Assembly: GCA_910577815.1 (NCBI GenBank)
Contig: CAJTNO010000003.1
Span: 62,001 to 126,000, forward strand
DNA from: an uncultured Christensenella sp.
GTDB taxonomy: Bacteria > Bacillota > Clostridia > Christensenellales > CAG-917
DNA: 64,000 bases
Reading direction: 5' to 3'
Numbering within the stretch: the stretch's first letter is position 1; each line of letters opens with the position of its first letter. Shown one piece after another: positions 17,682-26,778 of the stretch. The translations under genes were made by a program, and so were the position numbers. The notes under the pieces were generated by a model. The model did not search any database. It was given only the letters and a program-made list of their open reading frames with translations, and had not been told where the DNA came from.

Positions 17682-18002
17682 GCGAGTTAGCCGGACGGTC
17701 GCGTGAAATAATCGAGGAAAGTCCGAGCATCATAGGGCAAAGGTGCAGGGTAACTCCCTGTGGAGGCGACTTTAAGGACAGTGCAACAGAAAAAAACCGC
17801 CGCAGTAATGCGGTAAGGATGGAAAGGCGAGGTAAGAGCTCACCCGCAATTTGGCGACAATGCGCGATGTAAACCCCACCTGATGCAAGATTGGAGCATA
17901 TGTGTAGCCCGCGCGCTCCTCTCATCGCTTGAGCGGTATAGAGATATATCGCCTAGATAGATGACCGTCTAATACAGAACTCGGCTTACAGACTAATCTC
18001 GC
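17682..18002 (+). ncRNA. rnpB: RNase P RNA
   Basis: The catalytic RNA that trims tRNA 5' leaders. Universal landmarks are present in order: GAGGAAAGTCCGAGC near the 5' end, ACAGTGCAACAGA (P4-region CAGxG and CRIV), GGTAAGAGCTCACC, AACCCCACC and, near the 3' end, ACAGAACTCGGCTTA (P4 3' strand). The ends pair as P1 (GCGAGTTAG with CTAATCTCGC, one bulge). The opening segment looks more like class A than the Bacillus class B. Its protein modulator candidate RnpM (YlxR) is encoded at 49.7-50.0 kb. Confidence 0.96.
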
Positions 18003-18013
18003 AATATAAAAGG

Positions 18014-18036
18014 AATCGGCGCAGGAGCCGATTTCT
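18014..18036 (+). terminator. Intrinsic terminator of rnpB
   Basis: Perfect stem AATCGGC (18014-18020) / GCCGATT (18027-18033), then TTCTTT. Confidence 0.75.
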
Positions 18037-18077
18037 TTCATATAACAAGCATTTATAATTTATAAGCTATAAAGCGG

Positions 18078-19487
18078 ATGGGTTTTGGCAATACATATGG
18101 TATGGAATACGCTATATCCATAGCCGTAGTCGCAGTCTTTGTCTGTGTATACTTACTTACGCGCCCCAAAACCAAGGCGTGTTATTTTGATTTGTATGAC
18201 GATAAGCAATTTAAAAGCGAAGGAGAGCGTTTTGTAGTATCGCTTGGACTGCCTAAGGAAGGCGGAAAAACCGATATTAAAAAGTATCAGTCAATTATCA
18301 AAAGAAATATGTTTAAAATAAAAGGACGCAAATACTGCGGTTTTTTTGATAAATTTTCAGCGCAGGAGGAAGAAATAAAAACTCTGCTAAAGACGGATTT
18401 GAGCGCGCTTGATACGTTGCCGTCCATAGATGACGAGCCGCGAGTTATTAAGCTTGCAAGATTTTGCTTAGCTCATTCCGACTGTCAATTTTTAGAGGAC
18501 AGAGTAAAATATATAATAGACGAGCAGAATAAGCGTAAAACTCTTTCTTTTTCGGAAATAATGGCTTTTCAGTCCGCATTTGTATATGTTTTGATAGAAA
18601 ACATCTGCTATATGTATTTGCAACTCGATACCTTGGCTAAGATATACAGATTATCCGCGAAATACGTTTATAATCCTATATTGCTTAACGAAAAATATAA
18701 AAAGCTTACAAAATCCAAATTATTTTTGAGTATTTGCGCTATGTGCGCAGGATATAAAATGGAGTACTTCGCAAATATACACAACGAAGTCACCGACAAT
18801 ATAAATTCAAAAATCAAGATGCTGCTTGACGGGGTGAAGCAGGTTATGTCCTATGATTTTTCAAGATATTATACGCCGCTTGAAATACTTGATAAGTTTG
18901 AAGTTTTTTCAGAGGCTTCGAGCGAAACCAAGAAAAATTTTCTTACTCTGATAAAAGAGGCGAGCGACGAAGAGAATCTGGACGAATTTTTATATACGGT
19001 AAGACTTGAAAAATATATGCAAAGCGCTTCGGCAGGGCATATAAGAGTTAAAAGATTAAATTTATTTTCGCATATCATCTGCCTGATAAATCATAAACGG
19101 GATATTACAATGCTTGCGACAGCATTAAGCTCAAAGCATTTTATGAATTTATATTTTACTCCAAACAATAATTCTTCGCGAAAACTCGGCACAAGTATTT
19201 CAAAAATGTTAGAATTTCAGAATACATTTGAACCGATTTATAAGTATCATACTGTAAATTTCGGCATTTCTACCGCAGGAGGCAAGCTGCGTATAATGCC
19301 CGCTCTGCCGCGCCAGATTGAAAAAGCCGACGTAGTATTTGATGTAAACGGCATAAAAAATACGCTGCACATCGAGCGAGGAGATGAAAAACAAATGTAT
19401 CTTGGAAATACTTTGATAAGCGGCGTAGAGCAGATTAGACTGGGAGATAATCCTATTGATATTACCGTTAAAATTCCAAAGAAATGA
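18078..19487 (+). CDS. Unknown membrane-anchored protein, distant resemblance to the helical part of cyclic beta-glucan synthases
   Basis: 469 residues, not recognised with confidence. One N-terminal membrane helix (about 9-28, ending RPKTK) gives an N-out or N-in anchor; the rest is soluble and Lys/Glu-rich. The segment PRVIKLARFCLAHSD, later LSFSEIMAFQSAFVYVLIEN, recalls the pattern PRVY-LARELVAHTD ... ELWA-P-LR--LLENLRR found before the GT84 domain in NdvB-type glucan synthases; here no GT84 or GH94 catalytic part follows. The last about 90 residues look beta-rich. The ATG at 18078 lacks a good ribosome site; an in-frame ATG at codon 9 would start directly at the membrane helix. Stands alone between rnpB and pheS. 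Confidence 0.7.
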   Translation: MGFGNTYGMEYAISIAVVAVFVCVYLLTRPKTKACYFDLYDDKQFKSEGERFVVSLGLPKEGGKTDIKKYQSIIKRNMFKIKGRKYCGFFDKFSAQEEEIKTLLKTDLSALDTLPSIDDEPRVIKLARFCLAHSDCQFLEDRVKYIIDEQNKRKTLSFSEIMAFQSAFVYVLIENICYMYLQLDTLAKIYRLSAKYVYNPILLNEKYKKLTKSKLFLSICAMCAGYKMEYFANIHNEVTDNINSKIKMLLDGVKQVMSYDFSRYYTPLEILDKFEVFSEASSETKKNFLTLIKEASDEENLDEFLYTVRLEKYMQSASAGHIRVKRLNLFSHIICLINHKRDITMLATALSSKHFMNLYFTPNNNSSRKLGTSISKMLEFQNTFEPIYKYHTVNFGISTAGGKLRIMPALPRQIEKADVVFDVNGIKNTLHIERGDEKQMYLGNTLISGVEQIRLGDNPIDITVKIPKK

Positions 19488-19576
19488 AAGGACAATTTGA
19501 ATTATAATGTTTGTCTGCTATTTAATTGACTTATTTACTTTATAATGATAATTTAGATATTAGCTATATTTACACG

Positions 19577-19594
19577 CGTGCGCGTTAGCGCACG
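19577..19594 (+). promoter_or_regulatory. GC-rich hairpin in the pheS leader
   Basis: Perfect 7-bp stem CGTGCGC / GCGCACG with a GTTA loop, ending 6 nt before the pheS GGGAG ribosome site. No U tract, so not a terminator; could stabilise the mRNA or hide the ribosome site. A related GC-rich imperfect palindrome precedes miaB (30425-30441). No T-box specifier architecture is visible ahead of pheS. Confidence 0.45.
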
Positions 19595-19608
19595 TATTCG
19601 GGAGTTAT

Positions 19609-20628
19609 ATGAAAGAAAAATTAGACGGTATCAAGCTTGCGGCTTTAGCTTTAATAGAAAATGCCGTATCTACGGCGGAGCTCAACGACGTAAGGGTCAA
19701 ATATCTCGGCAAAAGCGGAGAGATTTCTTTGGTTATGCGCGATATGGCAAACGTTCCCAAGGAGGAACGACCTGCAATGGGTAAGCTCGTTAACGAGCTG
19801 CGCTCGGTAGTCGAAAACGCTCTTAACGAAAAAAACGCAATATTGGCAATAAAAGAGGAAGAACAGAAGTTTAAAGAGGAAGAAATCGATGTAACGTTGT
19901 CTGCGACAGGAAAAAGGTTGGGCAATTTACATCCGCTTACCTTAATAAGACGAGAGCTTATAGACATATTTTTAAGTATGGGCTTCAGCGTTGACGAAGG
20001 TCCCGAAATCGAAAGCGATTTATACAATTTTCAACTGTTAAATATACCTAAGGACCATCCGTCGCGCGATATGCAGGATACGTTTTATATAAACGATAAT
20101 ATTCTCCTGCGTACACAGACCTCGGCAATGCAGGCGCGTATAATGACAAATCAACAGCCTCCGATTCGCGTTGTTGTTCCGGGTAAGGTGTATAGAAGCG
20201 ACGACGACGCTTCGCACAGTCCTATTTTCAATCAATTTGAAGGTCTTGCGATTGATAGACATATTACAATGGGCGATTTACAGGGCTGCCTTCAGACCTT
20301 TGCGCAGAAAATATTTTCAAGCGACACAAAGGTACGTCTGCGCCCCTCGTACTTTCCTTTTACAGAGCCGTCGGTAGAGGTAGACGTCACCTGCGCTATG
20401 TGTCACGGCAAGGGCTGCAGAGTATGTAAGGGGACCGGATGGGTAGAAATTCTCGGAGCGGGAATTGTCAATCCCGCAGTTCTCGAGATGTGCGGCATTG
20501 ACAGTAATGAATACAGCGGATTTGCATTCGGCTTCGGTATAGACCGCATAGCTATGATTAAATACGGTATTCCGAATATTAAGATGCTTTATGAAAACGA
20601 CGTTCGTTTCTTAAAGCAATTCAATTAA
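19609..20628 (+). CDS. pheS: Phenylalanyl-tRNA synthetase alpha subunit
   Basis: Class II synthetase catalytic subunit of the (alpha-beta)2 enzyme. 339 residues: N-terminal coiled coil (about 1-85), motif 1 region GPEIESDLYNF, HPSRDMQDTFY, LRTQTSAMQAR, motif 2 with VYRSDDDASHSP, a CxxCxGKGCRVCKGTGW insertion that looks like a zinc knuckle, and motif 3 GFGIDRIAMIKYGI. ATG follows GGGAG. 14 bp upstream of pheT. Confidence 0.97.
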   Translation: MKEKLDGIKLAALALIENAVSTAELNDVRVKYLGKSGEISLVMRDMANVPKEERPAMGKLVNELRSVVENALNEKNAILAIKEEEQKFKEEEIDVTLSATGKRLGNLHPLTLIRRELIDIFLSMGFSVDEGPEIESDLYNFQLLNIPKDHPSRDMQDTFYINDNILLRTQTSAMQARIMTNQQPPIRVVVPGKVYRSDDDASHSPIFNQFEGLAIDRHITMGDLQGCLQTFAQKIFSSDTKVRLRPSYFPFTEPSVEVDVTCAMCHGKGCRVCKGTGWVEILGAGIVNPAVLEMCGIDSNEYSGFAFGFGIDRIAMIKYGIPNIKMLYENDVRFLKQFN

Positions 20629-20642
20629 GGAGGACAGAGGAT

Positions 20643-23036
20643 ATGTTAGCGCCTATTTCCTGGTTGAAGGACTATGTAAATATAAACGTCAGCCCCGAGG
20701 TTCTTGCCAAAAAGCTGGTATCCATAGGGTTTGAGGTTGAAGAAATCATATATCAAAACAAAAAAGTCAGCAATGTCGTAGTCGGCAAAATAGAGGAGGT
20801 TAATCAGCATCCGCACGCCGACAGACTGCGCGTCACACAAATAAACGTCGGAAGCAAAAAATTGCAGGTAGTTACAAATGTTCCGGTTGTCGGAGGCGAG
20901 GTGATTGCCGTTGCGCTTGACGGAGCGGCGTTGGCAGACGGCACCGTTATTAAACGCGGAGAATTGCGCGGAGTTTTAAGCGAGGGTATGCTTTGCGGGC
21001 TTGAAGAAGTAGGCATAACCGTAGACGACGTATCCGGACAAACAGCAGGCGATATACTCAGATTCGGAGATGACGTGATGTTGGGAACTCCCGCTTTGGA
21101 CGCTCTTAACTACAACGACGTCATTTTAGATATAGGAGTTACCGCAAACCGTCCGGATTGCAACAGTATTTATAAGCTTGCTAAGGAAGTCGCGGTCGCG
21201 CTTGATACAACCTGTCGCGAACCTGAAATAAACTATACGACTACGGGAGGAAATATATCCGATTTGGTAAGCGTAGAGGTGCAAAACAGCGAGCTTTGCC
21301 CAAGATATATGGCTGCAGGAGTGAAAAATGTCAAAATTTTCCCGTCATCACAAAAGATAAAATCACGTTTACGCGCAGTCGGCATACGTCCCATCAACAA
21401 CATTGTAGATATAACCAATTACGTACTTACGGAAATAGGACAGCCGATGCATTCGTTCGACAAACGCGAGCTTGAAGGCGGAAAAATAATTGTCCGCAAC
21501 GCAAAGGACGGAGAAATTATCACTTCCCTTGACGGAAAAGAAAATCATCTCGATAGCTCTATGCTTGTCATTTGTGACAGTAGCCGTCCGGTTGCCATAG
21601 CAGGAATTATGGGCGGACTGAACAGCGGAATTAAGGCGGATACTGCCGAGGTGGTTTTTGAAGCCGCTAAGTTTGCGCGCGACAATATACGCCGCACATC
21701 CCGTACGCTCGGACTAAGGTCGGACAGCTCGTCAAGATTTGAAAAGGGTATAGATTTCGCTTCCCAGGAATATGCGATGAAGCGCGCTTTAACACTTATC
21801 TGCGAAAGCGGCAGCGGAGAAATTGTTGACGGAATACTCGATGTAAAAGTCGATTATGTTAAAGAAAGGGAAATTTCGTTCACTATACAAAAAATCCGTG
21901 ATATTCTCGGCTGTTCCGTGCCTAAGGATAAGCTTATATCAATTCTCGCAAGACTGGGGATATCGGTCAGAGAAGAAAATAAAACGCTTATCGCTACAGT
22001 CGGAGAGGACAGAGAGGACATTGTAGGCGTCAACGATATTGCCGAGGAATTTATACGCGTATACGGATACAGACACATTAAGCCGACCTTATTTAAGTAT
22101 GCGTCCCTGACAAGCGGCGTTATCCCTAAAAAGCTTCAGGTAATTGATAAAATAAAAGATACGCTTTCGTCATTCGGTCTTAATGAGAGCGTAACATATT
22201 CGTTTACATCTCCGGAGTTTGCAGATAAACTTCACTTGACCGAGAATGACACCGCAAGAACTGCAATACGAATTAAAAATCCTATCGGAGAAGCGTTAAG
22301 CGTTATGCGCACTACGCTTACGCACAGTATGCTTGAAACGCTCGCTTATAACATAACGCACTTCAATAGAGAGGCAAGCTTATTTGAAATCTCAAGAGTT
22401 TATCTTGCAAAGGAATTACCTCTTGAAAACCTGCCTTACGAAGAAGAACGCTTGTGTATCGGAGCATACGGCGACGGAGTGGATTTTTATACGGTTAAAT
22501 CCGCTTTGGAGGAAGTTTTTGACGCATTGCATATAAAAGCAGAGTATGTGCGTAGTAAACGTGAGTTTTTACATCCCGGCAGAGGCGCGGACGTTGTTGT
22601 GAACGGAAATGTTGTAGGATTTGTAGGAGAAATACATCCGAGAGTAGCAAAAGAATACGGTATAGATAACGTAAGGCTGTATTGCGCCGAAATTTCCGTT
22701 GATAAGATACTTGCGCGAGATAATCTTGAAAAGTCCAAGTTTAAGCCGTTTTCAAAGTTCCCGACTATCGAACGCGACTTAGCTGTTGTTGTAGACGACA
22801 GCACTAACGCCGCCGAAATTATCGGAGCCGTGACGGGTGCAAAAATTAAATATTTAGATGATATTCGTATTTTTGACACGTATAAGAGCGACCAAATAGG
22901 CAGAGATAAAAAGAGCGTAGGCATAAGCTTCTCGTTTTCATCTCTCGAACGCACATTGACAGACGACGAAATAGCGGAGCAAATGTCGCGTATTCTGTCT
23001 GTGCTTAAACGCAAGACCGGAGCAAAAATAAGATAA
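20643..23036 (+). CDS. pheT: Phenylalanyl-tRNA synthetase beta subunit
   Basis: 797 residues, normal length. In order: N-terminal EMAP-type tRNA-binding domain (about 40-150, HPHADRLRVTQI), B3/B4 editing domain (about 210-380, with DITNYVLTEIGQPMHSFD), B5 DNA-binding-like domain (about 405-475), the catalytic-like core and a C-terminal FDX-ACB anticodon-binding domain (about 705-797, FSKFPTIERDLAVVV). Ribosome site GGAGG at the gap to pheS. The mutS2 start follows 3 bp after the stop. Confidence 0.97.
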   Translation: MLAPISWLKDYVNINVSPEVLAKKLVSIGFEVEEIIYQNKKVSNVVVGKIEEVNQHPHADRLRVTQINVGSKKLQVVTNVPVVGGEVIAVALDGAALADGTVIKRGELRGVLSEGMLCGLEEVGITVDDVSGQTAGDILRFGDDVMLGTPALDALNYNDVILDIGVTANRPDCNSIYKLAKEVAVALDTTCREPEINYTTTGGNISDLVSVEVQNSELCPRYMAAGVKNVKIFPSSQKIKSRLRAVGIRPINNIVDITNYVLTEIGQPMHSFDKRELEGGKIIVRNAKDGEIITSLDGKENHLDSSMLVICDSSRPVAIAGIMGGLNSGIKADTAEVVFEAAKFARDNIRRTSRTLGLRSDSSSRFEKGIDFASQEYAMKRALTLICESGSGEIVDGILDVKVDYVKEREISFTIQKIRDILGCSVPKDKLISILARLGISVREENKTLIATVGEDREDIVGVNDIAEEFIRVYGYRHIKPTLFKYASLTSGVIPKKLQVIDKIKDTLSSFGLNESVTYSFTSPEFADKLHLTENDTARTAIRIKNPIGEALSVMRTTLTHSMLETLAYNITHFNREASLFEISRVYLAKELPLENLPYEEERLCIGAYGDGVDFYTVKSALEEVFDALHIKAEYVRSKREFLHPGRGADVVVNGNVVGFVGEIHPRVAKEYGIDNVRLYCAEISVDKILARDNLEKSKFKPFSKFPTIERDLAVVVDDSTNAAEIIGAVTGAKIKYLDDIRIFDTYKSDQIGRDKKSVGISFSFSSLERTLTDDEIAEQMSRILSVLKRKTGAKIR

Positions 23037-23039
23037 GGT

Positions 23040-25088
23040 ATGTTTGATAACAAAAGTCTTACAACTCTTGAATATCCTAAAATTCTTGCAACGCTGTCAA
23101 GCTATGCTCAGTCTGTTTCGGGGAAAAATAAGGCTAAAGAGCTGATGCCTTTTGAAAGTGTTGCCGAAATTGACAGAGCATTGTCCGAAACGGCGGAAGC
23201 GGACAGCGTTTTATTTGAATATGTTCTTAGTCCGAGCTTTGCGATAGACGATATCGGAATGATTTTGATTAAAGCGGCTAAAGGCGCAATACTTTCCATA
23301 TCGGAAATAATGAAGGTAGGAAGAACATTGAGGACTGCTCGCAAGCTTTATAAGACCTTGGAGGCGGCTAAAAACATCCCTATACTAACTGAAATATCCT
23401 ATGGCTTATATGCGGACGAACAGTTAGAAAATAGCATATACAATGCCTTCCTTTCCGAAACGGAGGTTGCCGATTGCGCCAGCTCGGATTTGAAAGCTAT
23501 ACGTACGCGTATACGTAAGATTAACGAAAGCATAAGGTCCAAGCTTCAGCAATTTATCACTTCGCCGCAATACTCCAAATATTTGCAGGACAGCATTGTT
23601 ACAATGCGTTCGGACAGATATGTAATTCCGCTTAAAAGCGATTGCAAGGGGACAATTCCCGGGCTTGTACACGACCAATCCGCTTCGGGCTCCACTTTGT
23701 TTGTAGAGCCTATGCAAATAGTGGAAATGAACAACGACTTAAGGACCGAGATTGCAAACGAACAGGCGGAAATTGAAAAGATACTTTTTAATTTTTCGTC
23801 TGCAATCTCTACGGTAAGCGAAAGGCTTGAGCGTTGCTACAATACCATAGCGGATATGGATTTGATTTTTGCAAAGGCTCAGCTTGCACACGAATATAAA
23901 GCTATACGTCCTGTAATAAACGCAAGTGGCGAGATAAATATAAGCGAGGGCAGACATCCGCTTATTGACGCTAAAAAGGTAGTACCCGTATCTTTGACCT
24001 TGAAATCCGATGAAAAAATGCTTCTTATCACAGGTCCTAATACGGGAGGCAAAACCGTTACTCTTAAGCTTGTAGGTTTATTTACTCTTATGGCTATGAG
24101 CGGACTTTACATTCCCGCAAAGCAAGCTACTCTCAGCATTTTTGACGGAGTATACTGCGATATAGGCGATGAGCAAAGCATAGAACAGAGCTTATCTACC
24201 TTTTCCGCTCATATAAAAAACACCATAGCTGTACTTGATAAAATAACGGATAAATCCCTTGTTTTATTTGATGAATTAGGCTCGGGAACCGACCCTGGCG
24301 AAGGTGCTCCGCTTGCCGTAAGCATAGCCGAATATCTGTTGAGCGTAGGAGTAAAGTCATTTATAACGTCGCATTTTAACGATTTAAAGGAGTTTGCGCT
24401 TGTTACGGATAAGGTTGTGGTGGCGTCTATGGAATTTAATTCCGAAACGTTTTCGCCTACGTTCAGACTGATTATGGGTGCTATCGGAAGCTCAAATGCG
24501 CTGTCGATAGCTCAAAAATTAGGTTTGAAGGATAGCATTGTCAACAGAGCGAGAAACCGAATTTCCATAGAGAAGAGGCAGTTCGACAGCGTGCTGACAG
24601 CGGCGGAGGAAACCAGACAACGCGCTACCGCATTGGTCGCGGAGGCGTCTATAGACAGAGAGCTTGCCGCAAAGGCGTTGAAGGACGCGGAAAATGAAAA
24701 AAAATTAGTTGCCGAAAAGAAGGATAAGCTTGACGAGAGCATCCGAAAAGAAACTAAAAGACTTATAGAAGACAGCGTAGAAGAAGCTAACGAGCTGCTT
24801 TACCAAATTAAAGCGTTGCTTGAAAAGCAGGAGCTTAAAGAGGCGGATTTGTTTGAGGCGCGCAATCTGCGCAAAAAGCTTGAAACTATGTCGGCAAACT
24901 ATGAAGTGAGTGCAGTTATTGAAGACGCACCCGACGACAGTCCGTTGAATATCGGCGATAGTGTATGGGTTAAGACGTTGAAAAAACGCGGTAAGCTTGT
25001 ATCGGTCAACAGCCGGGGAGAAGCGCAAATTGCCATAGGAAAAATCACAGTAAAGGTAAAGAGCGGCGATTATTATAAGGTAAAGTAA
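23040..25088 (+). CDS. mutS2: MutS2 protein lacking the C-terminal Smr nuclease domain
   Basis: MutS2 binds branched DNA (blocking recombination) and collided ribosomes. 682 residues versus the usual about 780. Present: the clamp/lever region, Walker A ITGPNTGGKTVTLK (about 331-344), Walker B LVLFDELGSGTDPGEGA, the coiled coil (about 515-635) and a KOW-like beta segment (NIGDSVWVKTLKKRGKLVSV). It stops at KVKSGDYYKVK, where Smr normally follows after a linker. The next gene starts 8 bp later and encodes an unrelated membrane protein, so no frameshifted Smr remains. It may bind its targets but should lack endonuclease activity (inference). Confidence 0.93.
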   Translation: MFDNKSLTTLEYPKILATLSSYAQSVSGKNKAKELMPFESVAEIDRALSETAEADSVLFEYVLSPSFAIDDIGMILIKAAKGAILSISEIMKVGRTLRTARKLYKTLEAAKNIPILTEISYGLYADEQLENSIYNAFLSETEVADCASSDLKAIRTRIRKINESIRSKLQQFITSPQYSKYLQDSIVTMRSDRYVIPLKSDCKGTIPGLVHDQSASGSTLFVEPMQIVEMNNDLRTEIANEQAEIEKILFNFSSAISTVSERLERCYNTIADMDLIFAKAQLAHEYKAIRPVINASGEINISEGRHPLIDAKKVVPVSLTLKSDEKMLLITGPNTGGKTVTLKLVGLFTLMAMSGLYIPAKQATLSIFDGVYCDIGDEQSIEQSLSTFSAHIKNTIAVLDKITDKSLVLFDELGSGTDPGEGAPLAVSIAEYLLSVGVKSFITSHFNDLKEFALVTDKVVVASMEFNSETFSPTFRLIMGAIGSSNALSIAQKLGLKDSIVNRARNRISIEKRQFDSVLTAAEETRQRATALVAEASIDRELAAKALKDAENEKKLVAEKKDKLDESIRKETKRLIEDSVEEANELLYQIKALLEKQELKEADLFEARNLRKKLETMSANYEVSAVIEDAPDDSPLNIGDSVWVKTLKKRGKLVSVNSRGEAQIAIGKITVKVKSGDYYKVK

Positions 25089-25096
25089 AATAAACA

Positions 25097-25612
25097 ATGA
25101 CTGAACAGTATTCGCAAACAGTAGAAATAACGGTTTCATCCAAAACCAAGGCAAAGCAATGGATAGGTATCTTCCTTGTATTGTTTGCAATGGGCTTTTT
25201 AATGCTTACGATATTTTATAAATGGTATTTTGTTTTTGCGTTCATCGTAATTTTTATAATCGGAGTACTGTATATACATTTTTATAATATAACCGCAAGA
25301 GAGTATATCTATGAATTTTCTCCGAAACGTCTCACCGTTGCTAAAAAGGATTTAGTCGGAAGAACGCGCAGAATGATTTCGCTGTTATTTGAAGACGTTA
25401 AAAGCTTTTCCATAATGGACGGCTTAAGCGATGAAGGCGATATAGCCGCTTGCAACGCGACGCACGACAGCGGGGTTTATGAATTGATTTATCTATGCGA
25501 TAATAAGTCGCAAAGATTGCTATTTGCTCCCGATACATATATGATTGCTTTAATAAACGAGGCTATCGGCAAAAAGGCGGAGGATAGTCACCCAAATATT
25601 ACGGAAGAATGA
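25097..25612 (+). CDS. Unknown two-helix membrane protein with PH-like cytoplasmic domain
   Basis: 171 residues. Two adjacent membrane helices (about 21-40 and 46-66) form a hairpin, followed by a soluble region with alternating beta strands (REYIYEFSPKRLTVAKKDLVGRTRRMISLLFEDVKSFSIM) and a short C-terminal helix (TYMIALINEAIG), the pattern of bacterial PH-like domain membrane proteins. Function unknown. It lies 8 bp after mutS2 and 4 bp before the cysteine desulfurase gene, so it is co-transcribed, but nothing ties it to their functions. Confidence 0.75.
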   Translation: MTEQYSQTVEITVSSKTKAKQWIGIFLVLFAMGFLMLTIFYKWYFVFAFIVIFIIGVLYIHFYNITAREYIYEFSPKRLTVAKKDLVGRTRRMISLLFEDVKSFSIMDGLSDEGDIAACNATHDSGVYELIYLCDNKSQRLLFAPDTYMIALINEAIGKKAEDSHPNITEE

Positions 25613-25616
25613 ACTT

Positions 25617-26765
25617 ATGAAAAAAATAATATATCTTGATAATGCCGCTACAACGGCAATTAACCCGGAAGTAGTAAAGATTATGACCGACGCTTTAACC
25701 GAGAATTATTATAATCCCTCGGCGCTATACGCGCAGTCTATAGAAATTTCCGATAATATAAAAAGAGCAAGAGAAACTATAAAAACGGCTTTGCACGCTC
25801 CCGAAGGCGAATTATATTTTACATCGGGAGGGACGGAATCCAATAATACGGCATTATTTAGAGCAAGAAAGCAAAAAAACGGTAAAATAATTGTCGGTAT
25901 GGGAGAACACGATTCCGTATTTGCACCCGCAAACGAATTGAAGGCGCAAGGCTATGACGTAAAGTTTGCGCCTATAGATGCGGACGGTACCGTAAACGTA
26001 GAGCAATTTAAAGATTTACTTGACGAGAGCGTAAGCCTCGTATCCATTATGCACGCAAGCAATGAGACGGGCGGTGTAAATGATATTGCTTTGCTGTCAA
26101 AGCTGACCAAGAAGGTTGCGCCTAAGGCGATATTCCACAGCGACGGAGTGCAGGCGTTTGGTAAAATACCTGTAAATCTGAGGAATACCGAGGTGGATTT
26201 ATATAGTATATCGGCACATAAAATCAACGGACCTAAGGGTATAGGCGCATTGTTTGTGAGGAAAGGAGTATCCGTTAAGCCGCTGTTATACGGAGGCGGG
26301 CAGGAAAATGGTATGCGTTCGGGCACGGAAAACTATCCCTCTATACTTGGCTTTGAATATGCGGTTAAAAACGCAATTTTAAATGATTTTGACAAAAAGT
26401 ATTCTCAAATGTTTAAATATCGCGAATACTTATATGCAAGTTTATCGTCAAATATAGAGAACTGTAAAATTATTACCGATATAAGCAATTCTGTTCCAAA
26501 CATATTGACAGTTGCTTTTGACAAGGTAAGAGGCGAGGTTTTATTACACTCGCTTGAAAGATACGGCATTTTAGTAGGCACAGGCTCGGCTTGCAGCTCG
26601 CACCACGAAAGCAGGTTTAAAGCGTTGCTTGAGCTTGACGAAAATCATCGAGACGGCGTCATACGCTTCAGTATAGGCGAGCAAAACGAAATGGACGAAA
26701 TCGACGAGGTTGTAGGTGCTATCAAAACGGAGTTGTTTACACTTACAAAATTCAGAAGAATTTAA
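25617..26765 (+). CDS. Cysteine desulfurase (NifS/IscS family), probable sulfur donor for ThiI
   Basis: PLP enzyme that takes sulfur from cysteine as an enzyme persulfide. 382 residues: YLDNAATTAINPEV at the N-terminus, TSGGTESNN, HASNETGG, PLP lysine in SAHKINGPKG, and the active-site cysteine in GTGSACSSHH on a loop with a short insertion. It is directly upstream of thiI, the same pairing as nifZ-thiI in Bacillus, so tRNA 4-thiouridine is the likely destination of the sulfur, although Fe-S assembly is possible. Confidence 0.94.
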   Translation: MKKIIYLDNAATTAINPEVVKIMTDALTENYYNPSALYAQSIEISDNIKRARETIKTALHAPEGELYFTSGGTESNNTALFRARKQKNGKIIVGMGEHDSVFAPANELKAQGYDVKFAPIDADGTVNVEQFKDLLDESVSLVSIMHASNETGGVNDIALLSKLTKKVAPKAIFHSDGVQAFGKIPVNLRNTEVDLYSISAHKINGPKGIGALFVRKGVSVKPLLYGGGQENGMRSGTENYPSILGFEYAVKNAILNDFDKKYSQMFKYREYLYASLSSNIENCKIITDISNSVPNILTVAFDKVRGEVLLHSLERYGILVGTGSACSSHHESRFKALLELDENHRDGVIRFSIGEQNEMDEIDEVVGAIKTELFTLTKFRRI

Positions 26766-26778
26766 TGGGAGAGATAAG

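Noticed and set aside
17605..17925. 106-codon minus-strand frame over rnpB
   Set aside because: Antisense to the highly conserved RNase P RNA and its promoter; no ribosome site.
19488..19608. T-box leader for pheS-pheT
   Set aside because: The leader is only about 120 bp, without a specifier loop, T-box sequence or terminator; only a small hairpin is seen.
25000..25100. Frameshift explaining the missing Smr domain of MutS2
   Set aside because: All frames after 25088 were read; no Smr-like sequence exists before the next gene.
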